A stretch of DNA of 64,000 nucleotides from Vogesella aquatica (GTDB lineage: Bacteria; Pseudomonadota; Gammaproteobacteria; Burkholderiales; Chromobacteriaceae): assembly GCF_028548455.1 (NCBI RefSeq), contig NZ_JAQQLF010000006.1:124001-188000 (forward strand), in the 5' to 3' direction. Positions 26,449-35,168 of this stretch are shown one piece after another (positions within the stretch are counted from its first letter, which is position 1; the number at the start of each line of letters is the position of its first letter). The notes under the pieces were generated by a model. That model did no database searches. It was not told where the DNA came from and was given only the letters and a program-made list of their open reading frames with translations. The position numbers and the translations under genes are program-made.

Positions 26449-26901
26449 ATGTCTGGCAATGCCCGTGTCACGCTGACACAGCTGGAAAACTACCGTTTCG
26501 ACAACCATTTCGATGGTGGCCATGCCCTGCTGACCGACGAGCCGGCACCGCTGGGTAGCGATACCGGCCCCTCGCCATCGCAGCTATTGGTTGGGGCGGT
26601 GGCAAACTGCCTGACGGCCAGCCTGCTGTTTGCCGCGCGCAAATACCGCATCAACCTGGAGCCGCTGGCCTGCGAGGCCAGCGCGGAGATTGGCCGCAAT
26701 GCGCAAAACCGCCTGCGTGTGCTGGGTATTACGGTAACGCTACGCTGCGGGACGCCGGCTGTCGGCCAGGCGCAGCTGGCGCGCTTGCTGGATACTTTTG
26801 AGGATTTTTGCACGGTAACGCAAAGTGTGGCCGCGGCGATTCCGGTAAGCCTGACGGTGCTGGATGCCGACGGTAGCGTGTTGAAAGCCCCGGCAGCCTG
26901 A
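26449..26901 (+). CDS. OsmC family protein
   Basis: A 150-residue OsmC/Ohr-fold protein. The first conserved cysteine is in VANCLTASLLFAARK and the second in EDFCTVTQSV, the two residues used for peroxide reduction by OsmC-type peroxidases. It resembles the YhfA-like branch more than Ohr. A good ribosome site (AAGGAG) precedes it. A strong terminator follows. Confidence 0.85.
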   Translation: MSGNARVTLTQLENYRFDNHFDGGHALLTDEPAPLGSDTGPSPSQLLVGAVANCLTASLLFAARKYRINLEPLACEASAEIGRNAQNRLRVLGITVTLRCGTPAVGQAQLARLLDTFEDFCTVTQSVAAAIPVSLTVLDADGSVLKAPAA

Positions 26902-26921
26902 TGGTGTTGCTGCCTAAGCCA

Positions 26922-26953
26922 TGAAAAAACCCGCCGGTTGGCGGGTTTTTTCA
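26922..26953. terminator. Bidirectional terminator
   Basis: A 14-bp perfect stem (TGAAAAAACCCGCC with complement) around GGTT, between the convergent OsmC and membrane-protein genes. Confidence 0.88.
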
Positions 26954-26967
26954 TGGCGGGTGCCGAC

Positions 26968-27531
26968 TCAGAAATGTCGCAACATCAGCGGTACGCTGAG
27001 CTCGGCCATCCAGCCCAGCAGCAGCGGGGCCGCCAGCGTGGACACCATCACGGCCAGCCAGGAGAAGGCGGGCTGGTGGCGGCATAGCTTCAGGCACAGG
27101 CGATAGATCAGGTAAGCACCAGTGGCGACCAGCGGTGGCAGCATGCTGTAGGCCTGCGCCGGGCGGCCGGACAGCAGCGGAGTAAGCAGCAGCACCCCGG
27201 CATGCATGCACAGCTGCGACAGCACATAAATGCTCAGGATCGGCGGGATGCCCTCCAGCCTCAGCCCGTTGCGGCCAACCTTCAGCGTTGCCGTGGCCAG
27301 CAGCAGCGCCGCTACGCCTACCCAGGCATACGGGTAGAGCAAAGGCAGCCATACCGGCACCATGGGCAGCGTAGGCAGCGCCAGGCGGCAGATCAGGCCC
27401 AGCGTCAGGTAGGCCAGGGCAAAGCTCAGGACGGCAGGCAGGCTGTCGCTGGCAATCAGCCGCCACAGCGCGTGCAGGGTGTACAACACCAGCGGTAACA
27501 GCAGCAGGGCGCTGGACAGGGTGGGGCTCAT
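26968..27531 (-). CDS. Polytopic membrane protein of unknown function
   Basis: A 187-residue, very hydrophobic protein with about five to six predicted membrane segments (for example SALLLLPLVLYTLHALW, VAALLLATATL, MHAGVLLLTPLL). No catalytic motif is recognised. Its ATG overlaps the DUF484 stop by 4 bases, so it is translationally coupled. In enterics this place after dapF-DUF484 is held by xerC; here it is not. Confidence 0.7.
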   Translation of the reverse strand: MSPTLSSALLLLPLVLYTLHALWRLIASDSLPAVLSFALAYLTLGLICRLALPTLPMVPVWLPLLYPYAWVGVAALLLATATLKVGRNGLRLEGIPPILSIYVLSQLCMHAGVLLLTPLLSGRPAQAYSMLPPLVATGAYLIYRLCLKLCRHQPAFSWLAVMVSTLAAPLLLGWMAELSVPLMLRHF

Positions 27532-28160
27532 GCTTTCAGTGCACGCAGCATGGCCAGCGAGATCAGCTCGCCCATCTGTGCCAGGTAGTGGGTCTGCATG
27601 TCGAAGGTGAAGCGCTGGGCGTCATCGCTGGCGATCACCACCATGCCGAATGGCTCGGTGCCTTCACGCAGCGCCAGCTGGGCGAACGACTGCAGTACCG
27701 GCACGGCCGGGAACCAGCTGATGATTTCGTCGTTGGCGTAGGGGCCGCAATAGGGGGCGGACAGGTTGCCAGCCAGCAGGCGTACGTCCTGGCGTGCGTT
27801 GTACAGCTCGGTGTTGGCCGCGGCGTCGTGCCACAGCCTGACGGCTACACGGTTCAGGCCGAAGTGCTCGGAGAATACTTGCAGGATGGCGCTGTGCACT
27901 TCTGATAGCGTCAGCGCTTTCATCAGTGCCAGGCTCAGCTTGTGGGTGCGGGCCAGCGTCTGGTCGTTTTGCTCGCCATGGCGCACCAGCTGTGCCAGGC
28001 GGGCTTCCAGCTGGCGGTTACGGTCTTTCAGGTCCAGCAGCTGGCGGTCGGCAAACGATACCACACGGTCTTGTACCGGCTTGAGGCCGTAGCGTTGGGC
28101 ATGGCCGGAAAGAAAATCCGGGTTGGCGTCCAGATAGGCCAGAACGGCTTCAGCATCCAC
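27528..28160 (-). CDS. DUF484 (GAF-like) protein
   Basis: A 210-residue protein of the YigA/DUF484 family: N-terminal VLAYLDANPDFLSGH motif, a coiled-coil stretch (LLDLKDRNRQLEARLAQL) and a C-terminal GAF-like domain. The start is taken as GTG at 28160 because AAAGGAG lies 7 bases before it; a TTG at 28178 is also open. The family lies downstream of dapF in many proteobacteria, as here. Its function is unknown. Confidence 0.85.
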   Translation of the reverse strand: MDAEAVLAYLDANPDFLSGHAQRYGLKPVQDRVVSFADRQLLDLKDRNRQLEARLAQLVRHGEQNDQTLARTHKLSLALMKALTLSEVHSAILQVFSEHFGLNRVAVRLWHDAAANTELYNARQDVRLLAGNLSAPYCGPYANDEIISWFPAVPVLQSFAQLALREGTEPFGMVVIASDDAQRFTFDMQTHYLAQMGELISLAMLRALKA

Positions 28161-28252
28161 TACAGCGCTCCTTTGCAATAAACAGTATCGGGGTGAAATA
28201 CCTTACACCTGGCCCGCGCGGGCGGGCTTGACCTGCCTCAGTCGCAGGTGGG

Positions 28253-29083
28253 TCAGACTTCGATCTCGCCGGTGAACACCGTCACGGCCGGGCCGGTCAT
28301 GCGTACCGGCTGGCCGTTGCCCTGCCACTCGATCTGCAGCTGGCCACCGCGGGTGTGCACCATGACTTTGCTATCCAGCAGGCCGCGGCGTATGCCCGCC
28401 ACCACGGCGGCGCAGGCGCCGGTGCCGCACGCCTGCGTTTCACCCGCGCCGCGCTCGTACACGCGCAGGCGGATTTCACTGCGGCCAACGATCTGCATGA
28501 AACCGGCGTTGACGCGCTCGGGGAAGCGGCTGTGGTGTTCGATCAGCGGGCCTTGCGTGCCGACCGGTGCGGTATCTACATGGCTGACTACCTGTACCGC
28601 GTGCGGGTTCCCCATGGAAACCACGGTGATGTCGATGGACTCGTCGCCCACTTGCAGCGGGTGGGTGATGGCGTCGCCCTCGGCCAGAAACGGGATTTCC
28701 AGCGGCGCAAAGCGCGGCGCACCCATATCCACCGTGATGAGGCCGCCGGCGCCCAGCTCGGGCACGATCACGCCACGGGCGGTTTCCACGCGGATGGCGC
28801 GCTTGTTGGACAGGCGCTGCTCGGTAACAAACTTGACGAAACAGCGGGCGCCATTGCCGCATTGTTCTACTTCGCTGCCGTCGTTGTTGAAGATACGGTA
28901 GCGGAAGTCGTTCTCCTGCGATTGTGGTGCCTCCACCAGCAGCAGCTGGTCAAAACCGATACCCAGATGGCGGTCACCCAGCTGGCGCAGACGGTCTGCC
29001 GTCAGGGTGACGGTTTGTCTTACGCCATCAATGACCACAAAGTCATTGCCCAGGCCGTGCATTTTGCTGAACTTGAGTTTCAT
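28253..29083 (-). CDS. dapF: Diaminopimelate epimerase
   Basis: A 276-residue enzyme converting LL- to meso-diaminopimelate for lysine and peptidoglycan. N-terminus [19 protein letters not shown], the two catalytic cysteines in [10 protein letters not shown] and [12 protein letters not shown], and the symmetric two-domain length are diagnostic. It is followed by DUF484 after about 92 bases. No clear ribosome site precedes the ATG. Confidence 0.97.
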   Translation of the reverse strand: MKLKFSKMHGLGNDFVVIDGVRQTVTLTADRLRQLGDRHLGIGFDQLLLVEAPQSQENDFRYRIFNNDGSEVEQCGNGARCFVKFVTEQRLSNKRAIRVETARGVIVPELGAGGLITVDMGAPRFAPLEIPFLAEGDAITHPLQVGDESIDITVVSMGNPHAVQVVSHVDTAPVGTQGPLIEHHSRFPERVNAGFMQIVGRSEIRLRVYERGAGETQACGTGACAAVVAGIRRGLLDSKVMVHTRGGQLQIEWQGNGQPVRMTGPAVTVFTGEIEV

Positions 29084-29165
29084 TGAATTTACCGCGTCTC
29101 ATCTGGCAATTTGGCCTCCATCATAACGTATTCGGCATGCCTGTCCATGACTGGCGGTGGCTGCA

Positions 29166-29194
29166 TTGACACCTTACTGACCAGTAAGTAGAGT
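29166..29194 (+). promoter_or_regulatory. TetR-gene promoter with embedded palindromic operator
   Basis: TTGACA (29166-29171), a 17-base spacer and TAGAGT (29189-29194). The spacer contains the palindrome TTACTGACCAGTAA (29174-29187, 6-bp arms). A TetR dimer on it would block RNA polymerase, so autoregulation is likely. The predicted transcript start coincides with the ATG at 29201. Confidence 0.6.
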
Positions 29195-29200
29195 CGCGGC

Positions 29201-29782
29201 ATGAAGCCTGAAACCGACGCGCGTACCGATACGCGCAAGAAGATCCTGGACCTGGCCGAGGTGCTGATGCTCTCGCGCGGGTTCAATGCCTTTAGCTATC
29301 AACATATTAGCGGTGAGCTGGGGGTGCGCAATGCGGCCATTCACTACCACTTTCCCAAGAAAACCGACCTGGGCGTCGCGCTGATCGAGCGCTACCGTCG
29401 CCGTTTCGCCCGCTACGTGGCGGCGCAGGCCGAGCTGCCGCCACCATTGCAGCTGGAGCGCTACTTCACCCTGGCGGATACCTATTACGACAAACAGCAA
29501 ATCTGCCCCAGCGGCATTCTGTCGGCCGAGCTGCATACGCTGCCGCCGGAAATGCGCCAGTGCACGGCCAGCTTTGTAGAAGAAATGCGCGCCTGGGCCG
29601 TGGATATCGTGCGCCGCGGCCAGCAAGAAGGCGCCATGCAGTACGCCGGCACGCCCGAAGGCATGGGTACCATCGTGTTCGCCGCCATGCAGGGCAGCCT
29701 GCAGCTGGCGCGGCTGGATGGTGGTGCGCTGGACGAAGTCAAGCAGCAGATCCGTCTGCTGTTGGGGATCTCCGCATCCTGA
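29201..29782 (+). CDS. TetR family transcriptional regulator
   Basis: A 193-residue regulator. The N-terminal helix-turn-helix is RKKILDLAEVLMLSRGF..SYQHISGELGVRNAAIHYHFPKK in outline; the C-terminal ligand domain is unassigned. No Shine-Dalgarno precedes the ATG, which fits a leaderless transcript from the predicted promoter. It is followed by a DUF4442 gene and a dienoyl-CoA isomerase-like gene with no terminator seen between, so its ligand may be an acyl-CoA or fatty acid (inference). Confidence 0.9.
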   Translation: MKPETDARTDTRKKILDLAEVLMLSRGFNAFSYQHISGELGVRNAAIHYHFPKKTDLGVALIERYRRRFARYVAAQAELPPPLQLERYFTLADTYYDKQQICPSGILSAELHTLPPEMRQCTASFVEEMRAWAVDIVRRGQQEGAMQYAGTPEGMGTIVFAAMQGSLQLARLDGGALDEVKQQIRLLLGISAS

Positions 29783-29800
29783 CCTGGCAGGGGGGCTGCT

Positions 29801-29810
29801 TGCGGCCAAC
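29801..29810 (-). repeat. Intergenic reverse copy of the GTTGGCCGCA repeat
   Basis: Exact reverse copy, followed by CTT (so AAG precedes it on its own strand), 18 bases after the TetR stop. Confidence 0.75.
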
Positions 29811-29868
29811 CTTGCCAATCAATCATAAGGCTGCCCAAGCAGCCAGACACGACACGAGAAGGGCAATC

Positions 29869-30372
29869 ATGACAGCAGCAAAAAACAGTATGTGCCGCAT
29901 GGTGGACAAAACCGCCAGCCTGCCGGCCGGTATGCGTTCCTGGGTCATTACCCGCATGTTCGGCAAGTTCGTCCCGTTTCTGGGTACGGCCGGCCTGGTA
30001 TTCGAGGAGGTTGGCCGCGAACGCATGGTGGTGAGCGTGAAAAACCGCAAAAAAGTACAAAACCACATCAAAGGCCTGCACGCTGCCGCCATGGCGCTGC
30101 TGGCCGAAACGGCGTCGGGTTTTGTGGTGGGCATGAACGTGCCGGACGACAAACTGATGCTGCTCAAGTCGATGAAGGTGATCTATTACAAACGTGCCCA
30201 GGGCGATATGCGCGCCGTGGCCACGCTGAACGCCGAGCAGGTACAGCGCATGTTTGCGGAAGACAAAGGCGATGTGCTGGTGGACGTGGTAGTGACCGAC
30301 GAGTCCGGCGAATCGCCCATCGTGTGCGAGATGGTATGGGCCTGGGTGCCCAAGAAGCGCAAGGAGGCCTGA
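29869..30372 (+). CDS. DUF4442 hotdog-like protein
   Basis: A 167-residue protein of the DUF4442 family, distantly related to hotdog acyl-CoA thioesterases. It has VSVKNRKKVQNHIKGLHAAA, resembling the hotdog helix, and IVCEMVWAWVPKKRKEA at the end. The start at 29869 follows GAGAAGGGC. It lies between the TetR gene and a dienoyl-CoA isomerase gene (2-base gap), which supports a role in acyl-CoA metabolism. Confidence 0.75.
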   Translation: MTAAKNSMCRMVDKTASLPAGMRSWVITRMFGKFVPFLGTAGLVFEEVGRERMVVSVKNRKKVQNHIKGLHAAAMALLAETASGFVVGMNVPDDKLMLLKSMKVIYYKRAQGDMRAVATLNAEQVQRMFAEDKGDVLVDVVVTDESGESPIVCEMVWAWVPKKRKEA

Positions 30373-30374
30373 GC

Positions 30375-31187
30375 ATGAGCTACACCACCTTGCAGCTGAC
30401 GCAACACGGTGCCGTGGCGCACATAGCGCTAAACCGCCCGGACAAGGCCAACTCGCTGAACGAAGCCATGTGGCAGGAGCTGCAGCAGGCCATGGAATGG
30501 TGCGACGCCGAGCCTGGCGTGCGCGCCGTGGTGCTGTCCGGCAATGGCAAGCATTTCTGTGCCGGCATAGACCTGTCCATGCTGATGAATATGCAAAAAG
30601 CCATCGAGGAAGACTGCGAGGCGCGCAAGCGCGACAAACTACGCCGCATCATTCTGGGCCTGCAAGCCAATGTCAGCAGCCTGGAGCTATGCCGCAAGCC
30701 GGTGATTGCCGCCATTCATGGCGCCTGTGTGGGCGGTGCGCTGGACATCGTGTTGGCCGCAGACATCCGCCTGGCGGCCGAGAACGCCGTGTTCAGCGTG
30801 CGCGAGGTGGATGTAGGCATGGTGGCCGATGTGGGCACGCTGCAGCGCCTGGGCCGCGTGGTGGGCGAGGGCAATGCCCGCGAAATGGCGCTCACCGCCC
30901 GCGACGTGAAAGCGGCCGACGCCGAGCGCATGCACCTGGTCAACCGCGTATTGCCGGATGCGGCTGCTGTACTGGCTGCCGCCATGGACATGGCCACGGC
31001 CATTGCCGCCAAATCGCCACTGGCGGTGCAGGGTACCAAGGAAGTATTGAACTACAGCCGCGACCACAGCGTGGCCGATGGCCTGAGCCATGTGGCCAAC
31101 TGGAACGCTGCCATGCTGATGTCCGAGGATATCCAGCTGGCGGTGATGGCTGCTGTAACGGGCCAGCCGGCGGTGTATCGCGATTAA
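30375..31187 (+). CDS. Delta(3,5)-delta(2,4)-dienoyl-CoA isomerase-like crotonase
   Basis: A 270-residue crotonase-fold enzyme. HFCAGIDLSML and HGACVGGALDIVLAAD form the oxyanion hole and CoA site. Asp124, Glu144 and Asp152 (in REVDVGMVADVGTLQRL) have the same spacing as the three catalytic acids of mammalian ECH1 (Asp176, Glu196, Asp204). It therefore probably moves double bonds during beta-oxidation of unsaturated fatty acids, rather than hydrating enoyl-CoA. A terminator follows. Confidence 0.88.
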   Translation: MSYTTLQLTQHGAVAHIALNRPDKANSLNEAMWQELQQAMEWCDAEPGVRAVVLSGNGKHFCAGIDLSMLMNMQKAIEEDCEARKRDKLRRIILGLQANVSSLELCRKPVIAAIHGACVGGALDIVLAADIRLAAENAVFSVREVDVGMVADVGTLQRLGRVVGEGNAREMALTARDVKAADAERMHLVNRVLPDAAAVLAAAMDMATAIAAKSPLAVQGTKEVLNYSRDHSVADGLSHVANWNAAMLMSEDIQLAVMAAVTGQPAVYRD

Positions 31188-31201
31188 ATGCACGCCTGAA
31201 G

Positions 31202-31211
31202 GTTGGCCGCA
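31202..31211 (+). repeat. Intergenic copy of the GTTGGCCGCA repeat
   Basis: Lies between the isomerase stop and its terminator, preceded by AAG. Confidence 0.75.
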
Positions 31212-31218
31212 TCACAGC

Positions 31219-31250
31219 AAAAGCCCTGTTGCCCCGCAGCAGGGCTTTTT
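31219..31250 (+). terminator. Terminator of the TetR operon
   Basis: Stem AAAAGCCCTG/CAGGGCTTTT (31219-31228 with 31240-31249) followed by T. Confidence 0.8.
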
Positions 31251-31319
31251 GTTGCCGGCTTGGCGGCGCGGGCTGTGCTGGGCTAAAGTGGCAGCCTGAT
31301 TCATTAGCGGGGTGCGCGC

Positions 31320-31706
31320 GTGCTGGCCATTTTGTCTATCAGCCTGGGGGCTGCGCTGGGGGCGGTGCTGCGCTGGCTGCTGTCTGTTTCCCTGAATGCG
31401 CTGTTTCCTGCCTTGCCACCGGGCACCTTGGCGGCCAACCTGGCCGGTGCCTACCTGATTGGCGTGGCGCTGGCCATTTTTGCGGCCAACCCGCAGCTGC
31501 CGCCGGAGTGGCGGCTGTTTGTGGTCACCGGTTTTCTGGGCGGGCTCACCACGTTTTCTACCTTTTCTGCCGAGTCGGTAACGCTGCTGCAGCAGGGGCG
31601 CTGGGTCTGGGCGCTGGCGCATATCGGCAGCCATCTGGCTGGCTCTTTGCTGATGACGGGGCTGGGGCTGGCCAGTGTGCAGCTGTTGCGCCACGCTGGC
31701 CGCTGA
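31320..31706 (+). CDS. crcB: Fluoride efflux channel
   Basis: A 128-residue CrcB/Fluc protein with four membrane segments that lets fluoride leave the cell as a dual-topology dimer. Family motifs are [14 protein letters not shown] and [15 protein letters not shown]. The start is GTG at 31320 ([19 protein letters not shown]). The 70 bases upstream do not show a recognisable fluoride riboswitch. Confidence 0.92.
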   Translation: MLAILSISLGAALGAVLRWLLSVSLNALFPALPPGTLAANLAGAYLIGVALAIFAANPQLPPEWRLFVVTGFLGGLTTFSTFSAESVTLLQQGRWVWALAHIGSHLAGSLLMTGLGLASVQLLRHAGR

Positions 31707-31964
31707 GCCTGCAGCGCTAGCCTGTCAAGCTGGCATGAAAGTATGCCGATAATGGCGGTGTGCGCCAGGCAGGAGCGGTGCCGGCAGGCTGCTGGGCCTG
31801 GTGCGGACTCGCCGCCAGCGTTTGCGTGTCTGGCGCAGGTGCCTTTTGTGAGGGGTTTGTTGCCGGGCGTCGCCCTTGGGGGGGGATGTGGCCGCTCATG
31901 GTGATGCCGCAGCACGCCGTGGCCAAGCCCGGCATGCCGGGTGGTGGCGGCCGATAGGAATGAC
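31707..31964. other. 258-base intergenic region, nothing recognised
   Basis: GC-rich DNA between crcB and the GGDEF gene. I see no convincing gene, terminator with T run, or paired regulatory element, apart from GATAGGAATGAC acting as the ribosome site of the next gene. Confidence 0.4.
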
Positions 31965-33383
31965 ATGAGTGCAGCACAGAAGAATCTGGATCGCCTGCAG
32001 TGGCTGTTTGTCAGCACGCTGATGCTGTTTGTGGTGTTTACCGCTACGTTTGCCTTGTATGTCTTTACCGAGTGGCGTCTTGATCAGGCCAACGAGCGGC
32101 GCTATCAATCCTATCTGCTCGCCGACGAGCTACGCCAGTCATCCGATGACCTTACCCGCATGGTGCGCAGCTATGTGGCCACTGGCAACCCGAAGTATCG
32201 TCAGTACTTTTCCGACATCATCGCCATCCGTGACGGCACGGCGCCGCGGCCTTTGCATTACAACCAGATCTACTGGGATCTGGTGTATCCGCGCCATGAT
32301 CGCCCCAAGCCTGCGGGCGACACGGCCAGCCTGATTTTGCTGATGCAGGCTGCGCATTTTTCCAGCCAGGAGTTCGCCCGCCTGGCCAGCGCCAAGCAGC
32401 AGTCCGATAGTCTGGTCCGTATCGAGCTGGCCGCCATGGACATGGTGGCGCGTAGCGATGCGCTGCCGCCAAGCCAGGCCGCCCGGCTGCGGGCGCAGGC
32501 GCTACAGATGGTGAACGACGAAAACTATATGCAGCACAAGGCGCGCATCATGCGCCCCATCGACGAGTTTTATCAGCTTATCGAGCAGCGTACGCTATTC
32601 GAGGTGCAGCAAGCCGCCATGCAGGCCAGGCTGGTGCGCTTTGTATTCCTGCTGGTAACCGCCGGCTTGTGTGTGTTGTTGCTGCGCATGCGCAGCTATA
32701 GCCGCGACGTACTGGGCGGCAGCCTGCGCCAGCTGTACCGCTATATCGTACAGATCGGTGATGTACAGACCTTGCCCGCCCCGCAGGCCGAGGCCGACAC
32801 CATTCTGGGCTGGCTGGCGCGCACTGATACCCGCTTGCGCGAGCTGGCGCAGCAGCAAGACCTGGTGCGCCAGCAGCTGGCGGGCCAGGCACATACCGAT
32901 GCGCTGACCGGCCTGGCCAACCGCCGTGCGCTGATCGCCAGCCTGCAAGCCTGGCTGCAGCCGCCACCAGTGCAGCCGTGGGCGCTGGCTTACCTGGACC
33001 TGGACGGTTTCAAACCGGTGAACGACCACTATGGCCATGCCGCTGGCGATGCCTTGCTGCAGCGCATTGCCCGCCAGCTGCAGCAGTGGCCGGCCGCGCA
33101 ATGCGCAGCACGCATGGGGGGCGACGAGTTTGTACTGCTGCTGGTGGGGGAGCACGATTACACCCGCGCCATGCAGCAGTTGGCCGCACAGCTGGGCGAG
33201 GTGCAGCAGCTCGATGGCCACGCCGTGCAGGTGTCGGTCAGTATCGGTCTGGCCTGCTTTGCGGCAGGCCCGTCGCCCGGTGTGGACGAGGTGCTGCGCC
33301 GGGCGGACAGCGCCATGTATCAGGCCAAGGCATCCGGCAAGCACGCTGTGTGCGTGTATCAGCCCGGCGACCCTGCCGGCTGA
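31965..33383 (+). CDS. Membrane-bound diguanylate cyclase
   Basis: A 472-residue protein. Membrane segment about 14-38, a periplasmic helical sensor region of about 180 residues (QSSDDLTRMVRSYVATGNPKYRQY), a second membrane segment near 221-240, and a C-terminal GGDEF domain with intact GGDEF at 385-389. There is no RxxD I-site before the motif, so product inhibition is probably weak. The start at 31965 has AGGAA upstream; the frame is open back to 31941. Confidence 0.9.
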   Translation: MSAAQKNLDRLQWLFVSTLMLFVVFTATFALYVFTEWRLDQANERRYQSYLLADELRQSSDDLTRMVRSYVATGNPKYRQYFSDIIAIRDGTAPRPLHYNQIYWDLVYPRHDRPKPAGDTASLILLMQAAHFSSQEFARLASAKQQSDSLVRIELAAMDMVARSDALPPSQAARLRAQALQMVNDENYMQHKARIMRPIDEFYQLIEQRTLFEVQQAAMQARLVRFVFLLVTAGLCVLLLRMRSYSRDVLGGSLRQLYRYIVQIGDVQTLPAPQAEADTILGWLARTDTRLRELAQQQDLVRQQLAGQAHTDALTGLANRRALIASLQAWLQPPPVQPWALAYLDLDGFKPVNDHYGHAAGDALLQRIARQLQQWPAAQCAARMGGDEFVLLLVGEHDYTRAMQQLAAQLGEVQQLDGHAVQVSVSIGLACFAAGPSPGVDEVLRRADSAMYQAKASGKHAVCVYQPGDPAG

Positions 33384-33730
33384 CGGGCGGCCAAACCGTT
33401 TGCTGCTTTTTTTGTGGCGGCATGTTTGTGCCTGGCGTGATGAGTGCTGCAGGGGCCGACCGTGGTGCGTCAGCGGCAGGGCTGAGGGCGAAAGCCGGGT
33501 TGCCTGCCGGGTGGCTTTGTAGTTTTCTTACTTGAAACTTACATATTTATCGGCGGTTTGGCGGCGAAGTCGGCTGCATTTGTGTTGTGGTGCGACTTCA
33601 AGTGCATGATTTTTCGTGCTTATTCATTCTGGTGTGCTGGTGGCTGCCCGAAAAACGCTGAAAACAGTCGAGTACAACGCTACTTGAACTTAGACTGCGC
33701 GCCTTCGCCCATTACCACCGGAGCACATAC
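33384..33730. promoter_or_regulatory. 347-base leader of the sugar transporter gene with repeated ACTTGAA elements
   Basis: No gene is visible. The region is AT-richer than its surroundings. It has ACTTGAA at 33530-33536 (in TTACTTGAAACTTAC), ACTTCAAGT at 33595-33603 (a near-palindrome giving ACTTGAAGT on the other strand), and ACTTGAA at 33682-33688 (in TACTTGAACTTAG). Spaced repeats before a regulated sugar transporter gene suggest operator sites; this is inference. Confidence 0.45.
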
Positions 33731-34957
33731 ATGCACGCGCATGGAGAGACACAACACGGCAAATCGCTAGCCGTACTCACCACCCTGTTTTTCATGTGGG
33801 GCCTGATTACCTCGCTGAACGACATCCTGATTCCGCACCTGAAAGGCGTGTTCTCGCTAAGCTACGTGCAGGCTGCGCTGATCCAGTTCAGTTTCTTTAC
33901 CGCCTACTTTGTGGTGTCGCTGCCCGCTGGCCGCTTGGTGCACCTGCTGGGCTACCAGCGCGGTATCGTGGCCGGCCTTGGCATGGCCGGGGTGGGTTGC
34001 CTGCTGTTCTACCCGGCAGCGGCTACGTTGTCCTACCCGGCCTTTCTGGGGGCGCTGTTTGTGCTGGCCAGCGGCATTACCATTCTGCAGGTAGCGGCCA
34101 ACCCTTACGTTACGCGCCTGGGGCCGGTGGCTACTGCTTCCAGCCGCCTTAACCTGACTCAGGCGTTCAACTCCTTGGGCACCACCGTGGCGCCACTGCT
34201 GGGTGCCATGCTGATTCTGGCCGGTACGCAGCACATTACCGGCGTGTCGGCGCAAGAAAAAGCCCTGGCCGAGGCGGCGTCGGTGCAAGGCCCTTACCTG
34301 ATGCTGGCCGCTGCACTGTTTGCCATCGCCGCCGTTTTTGCCATGCTGCGTCTGCCTGCCATCCAGGATGAAGTGGCACAGGACGGCCAGCAGGCCGGTA
34401 GCGTATGGCAGCACCGCCACCTGGTATTGGGTGCCGTGGGTATCTTTGTGTACGTGGGTGCCGAGGTGGGTATTGGCAGTTTCCTGGTAAGCCTGATGGA
34501 ACAGCCCGACGTAGGCGGCCTGAGCCAGGCCGATGCCGGCAAGCTGCTGTCGCTGTACTGGGGCTGCGCCATGGTTGGCCGCTTTGCCGGTAGTGCCGTG
34601 ATGCGCCATATTGCGGCCAGCAAGGTACTGGCGTGCAATGCGCTGCTGTCGGTGCTGCTGATCGCCACGGCCATGCTGCTGGGTGGCAAAGTGGCCATGT
34701 GGAGCTTGCTGGCAGTCGGCCTGTGCAATTCCATCATGTTCCCCACGATTTTCTCGCTGGCACTGTCCGGCCTGGGCAAGCTGACCGGCGCCGGTTCCGG
34801 TGTGCTGTGCATGGCCATTGTGGGTGGTGCGGTACTGCCGCTGCTGCAGGCTACTGTGGCAGACAATATCAGCCTGCTGGCCTCGTTTGGCGTGCCCATG
34901 CTGTGTTACGTATTCATTTTGTACTACGGCCTGGCGGGCTATCGCCCGCGCGGATGA
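33731..34957 (+). CDS. Sugar:proton symporter of the FucP/GluP/NagP MFS family
   Basis: A 408-residue, 12-helix protein. N-terminal LTTLFFMWGLITSLNDILIPHLK, QFSFFTAYFVVSLPAG, and ILQVAANPYVTRLGP with RLNLTQAFNSLGTTVAPLLG are signatures of the fucose/glucose-galactose/N-acetylglucosamine symporters. The exact sugar cannot be read from sequence. It has its own long leader with repeated elements and a terminator, so it looks monocistronic. Confidence 0.92.
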   Translation: MHAHGETQHGKSLAVLTTLFFMWGLITSLNDILIPHLKGVFSLSYVQAALIQFSFFTAYFVVSLPAGRLVHLLGYQRGIVAGLGMAGVGCLLFYPAAATLSYPAFLGALFVLASGITILQVAANPYVTRLGPVATASSRLNLTQAFNSLGTTVAPLLGAMLILAGTQHITGVSAQEKALAEAASVQGPYLMLAAALFAIAAVFAMLRLPAIQDEVAQDGQQAGSVWQHRHLVLGAVGIFVYVGAEVGIGSFLVSLMEQPDVGGLSQADAGKLLSLYWGCAMVGRFAGSAVMRHIAASKVLACNALLSVLLIATAMLLGGKVAMWSLLAVGLCNSIMFPTIFSLALSGLGKLTGAGSGVLCMAIVGGAVLPLLQATVADNISLLASFGVPMLCYVFILYYGLAGYRPRG

Positions 34958-34968
34958 TGCTGCCGGTC

Positions 34969-34992
34969 ACGCCACCTTCGGGTGGCGTTTTT
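34969..34992 (+). terminator. Terminator of the sugar transporter gene
   Basis: Stem ACGCCACC/GGTGGCGT closed by a TTCG tetraloop, followed by TTTT. Confidence 0.88.
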
Positions 34993-35138
34993 CATGCTGC
35001 GCGCCACGCGATACTTATGTGGCCGTAGCGCGTGTTGGCAACTGCGGCTACCGGGCTGCCCTTGTCTGCCCTGGCCTGTTGGGCATGCTGCCATGTCCTT
35101 GTCATCCGGCATTCGGGTACACTTGGCTGCATTGCCAG

Positions 35139-35148
35139 TGCGGCCAAC
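35139..35148 (-). repeat. Intergenic reverse copy of the GTTGGCCGCA repeat
   Basis: Twenty bases upstream of the GNAT start and followed by CTTTT (AAAAG before it on its own strand). Confidence 0.75.
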
Positions 35149-35168
35149 CTTTTCCTGTAGAGACTGCC

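Noticed and set aside
28996-29020. GACGGTTTGTC in dapF as a further copy of the fdnG/moaA element
   Set aside because: It lies within coding sequence, lacks the flanking GTCGCA, and has no sigma54 promoter nearby; chance match to GAC-N5-GTC.
31250-31320. Fluoride riboswitch before crcB
   Set aside because: I could not find the conserved pseudoknot features in the short upstream region.
33558-33770. A 70-codon open frame in the sugar transporter leader
   Set aside because: No ribosome site, unusual composition, and it overlaps the real transporter start.
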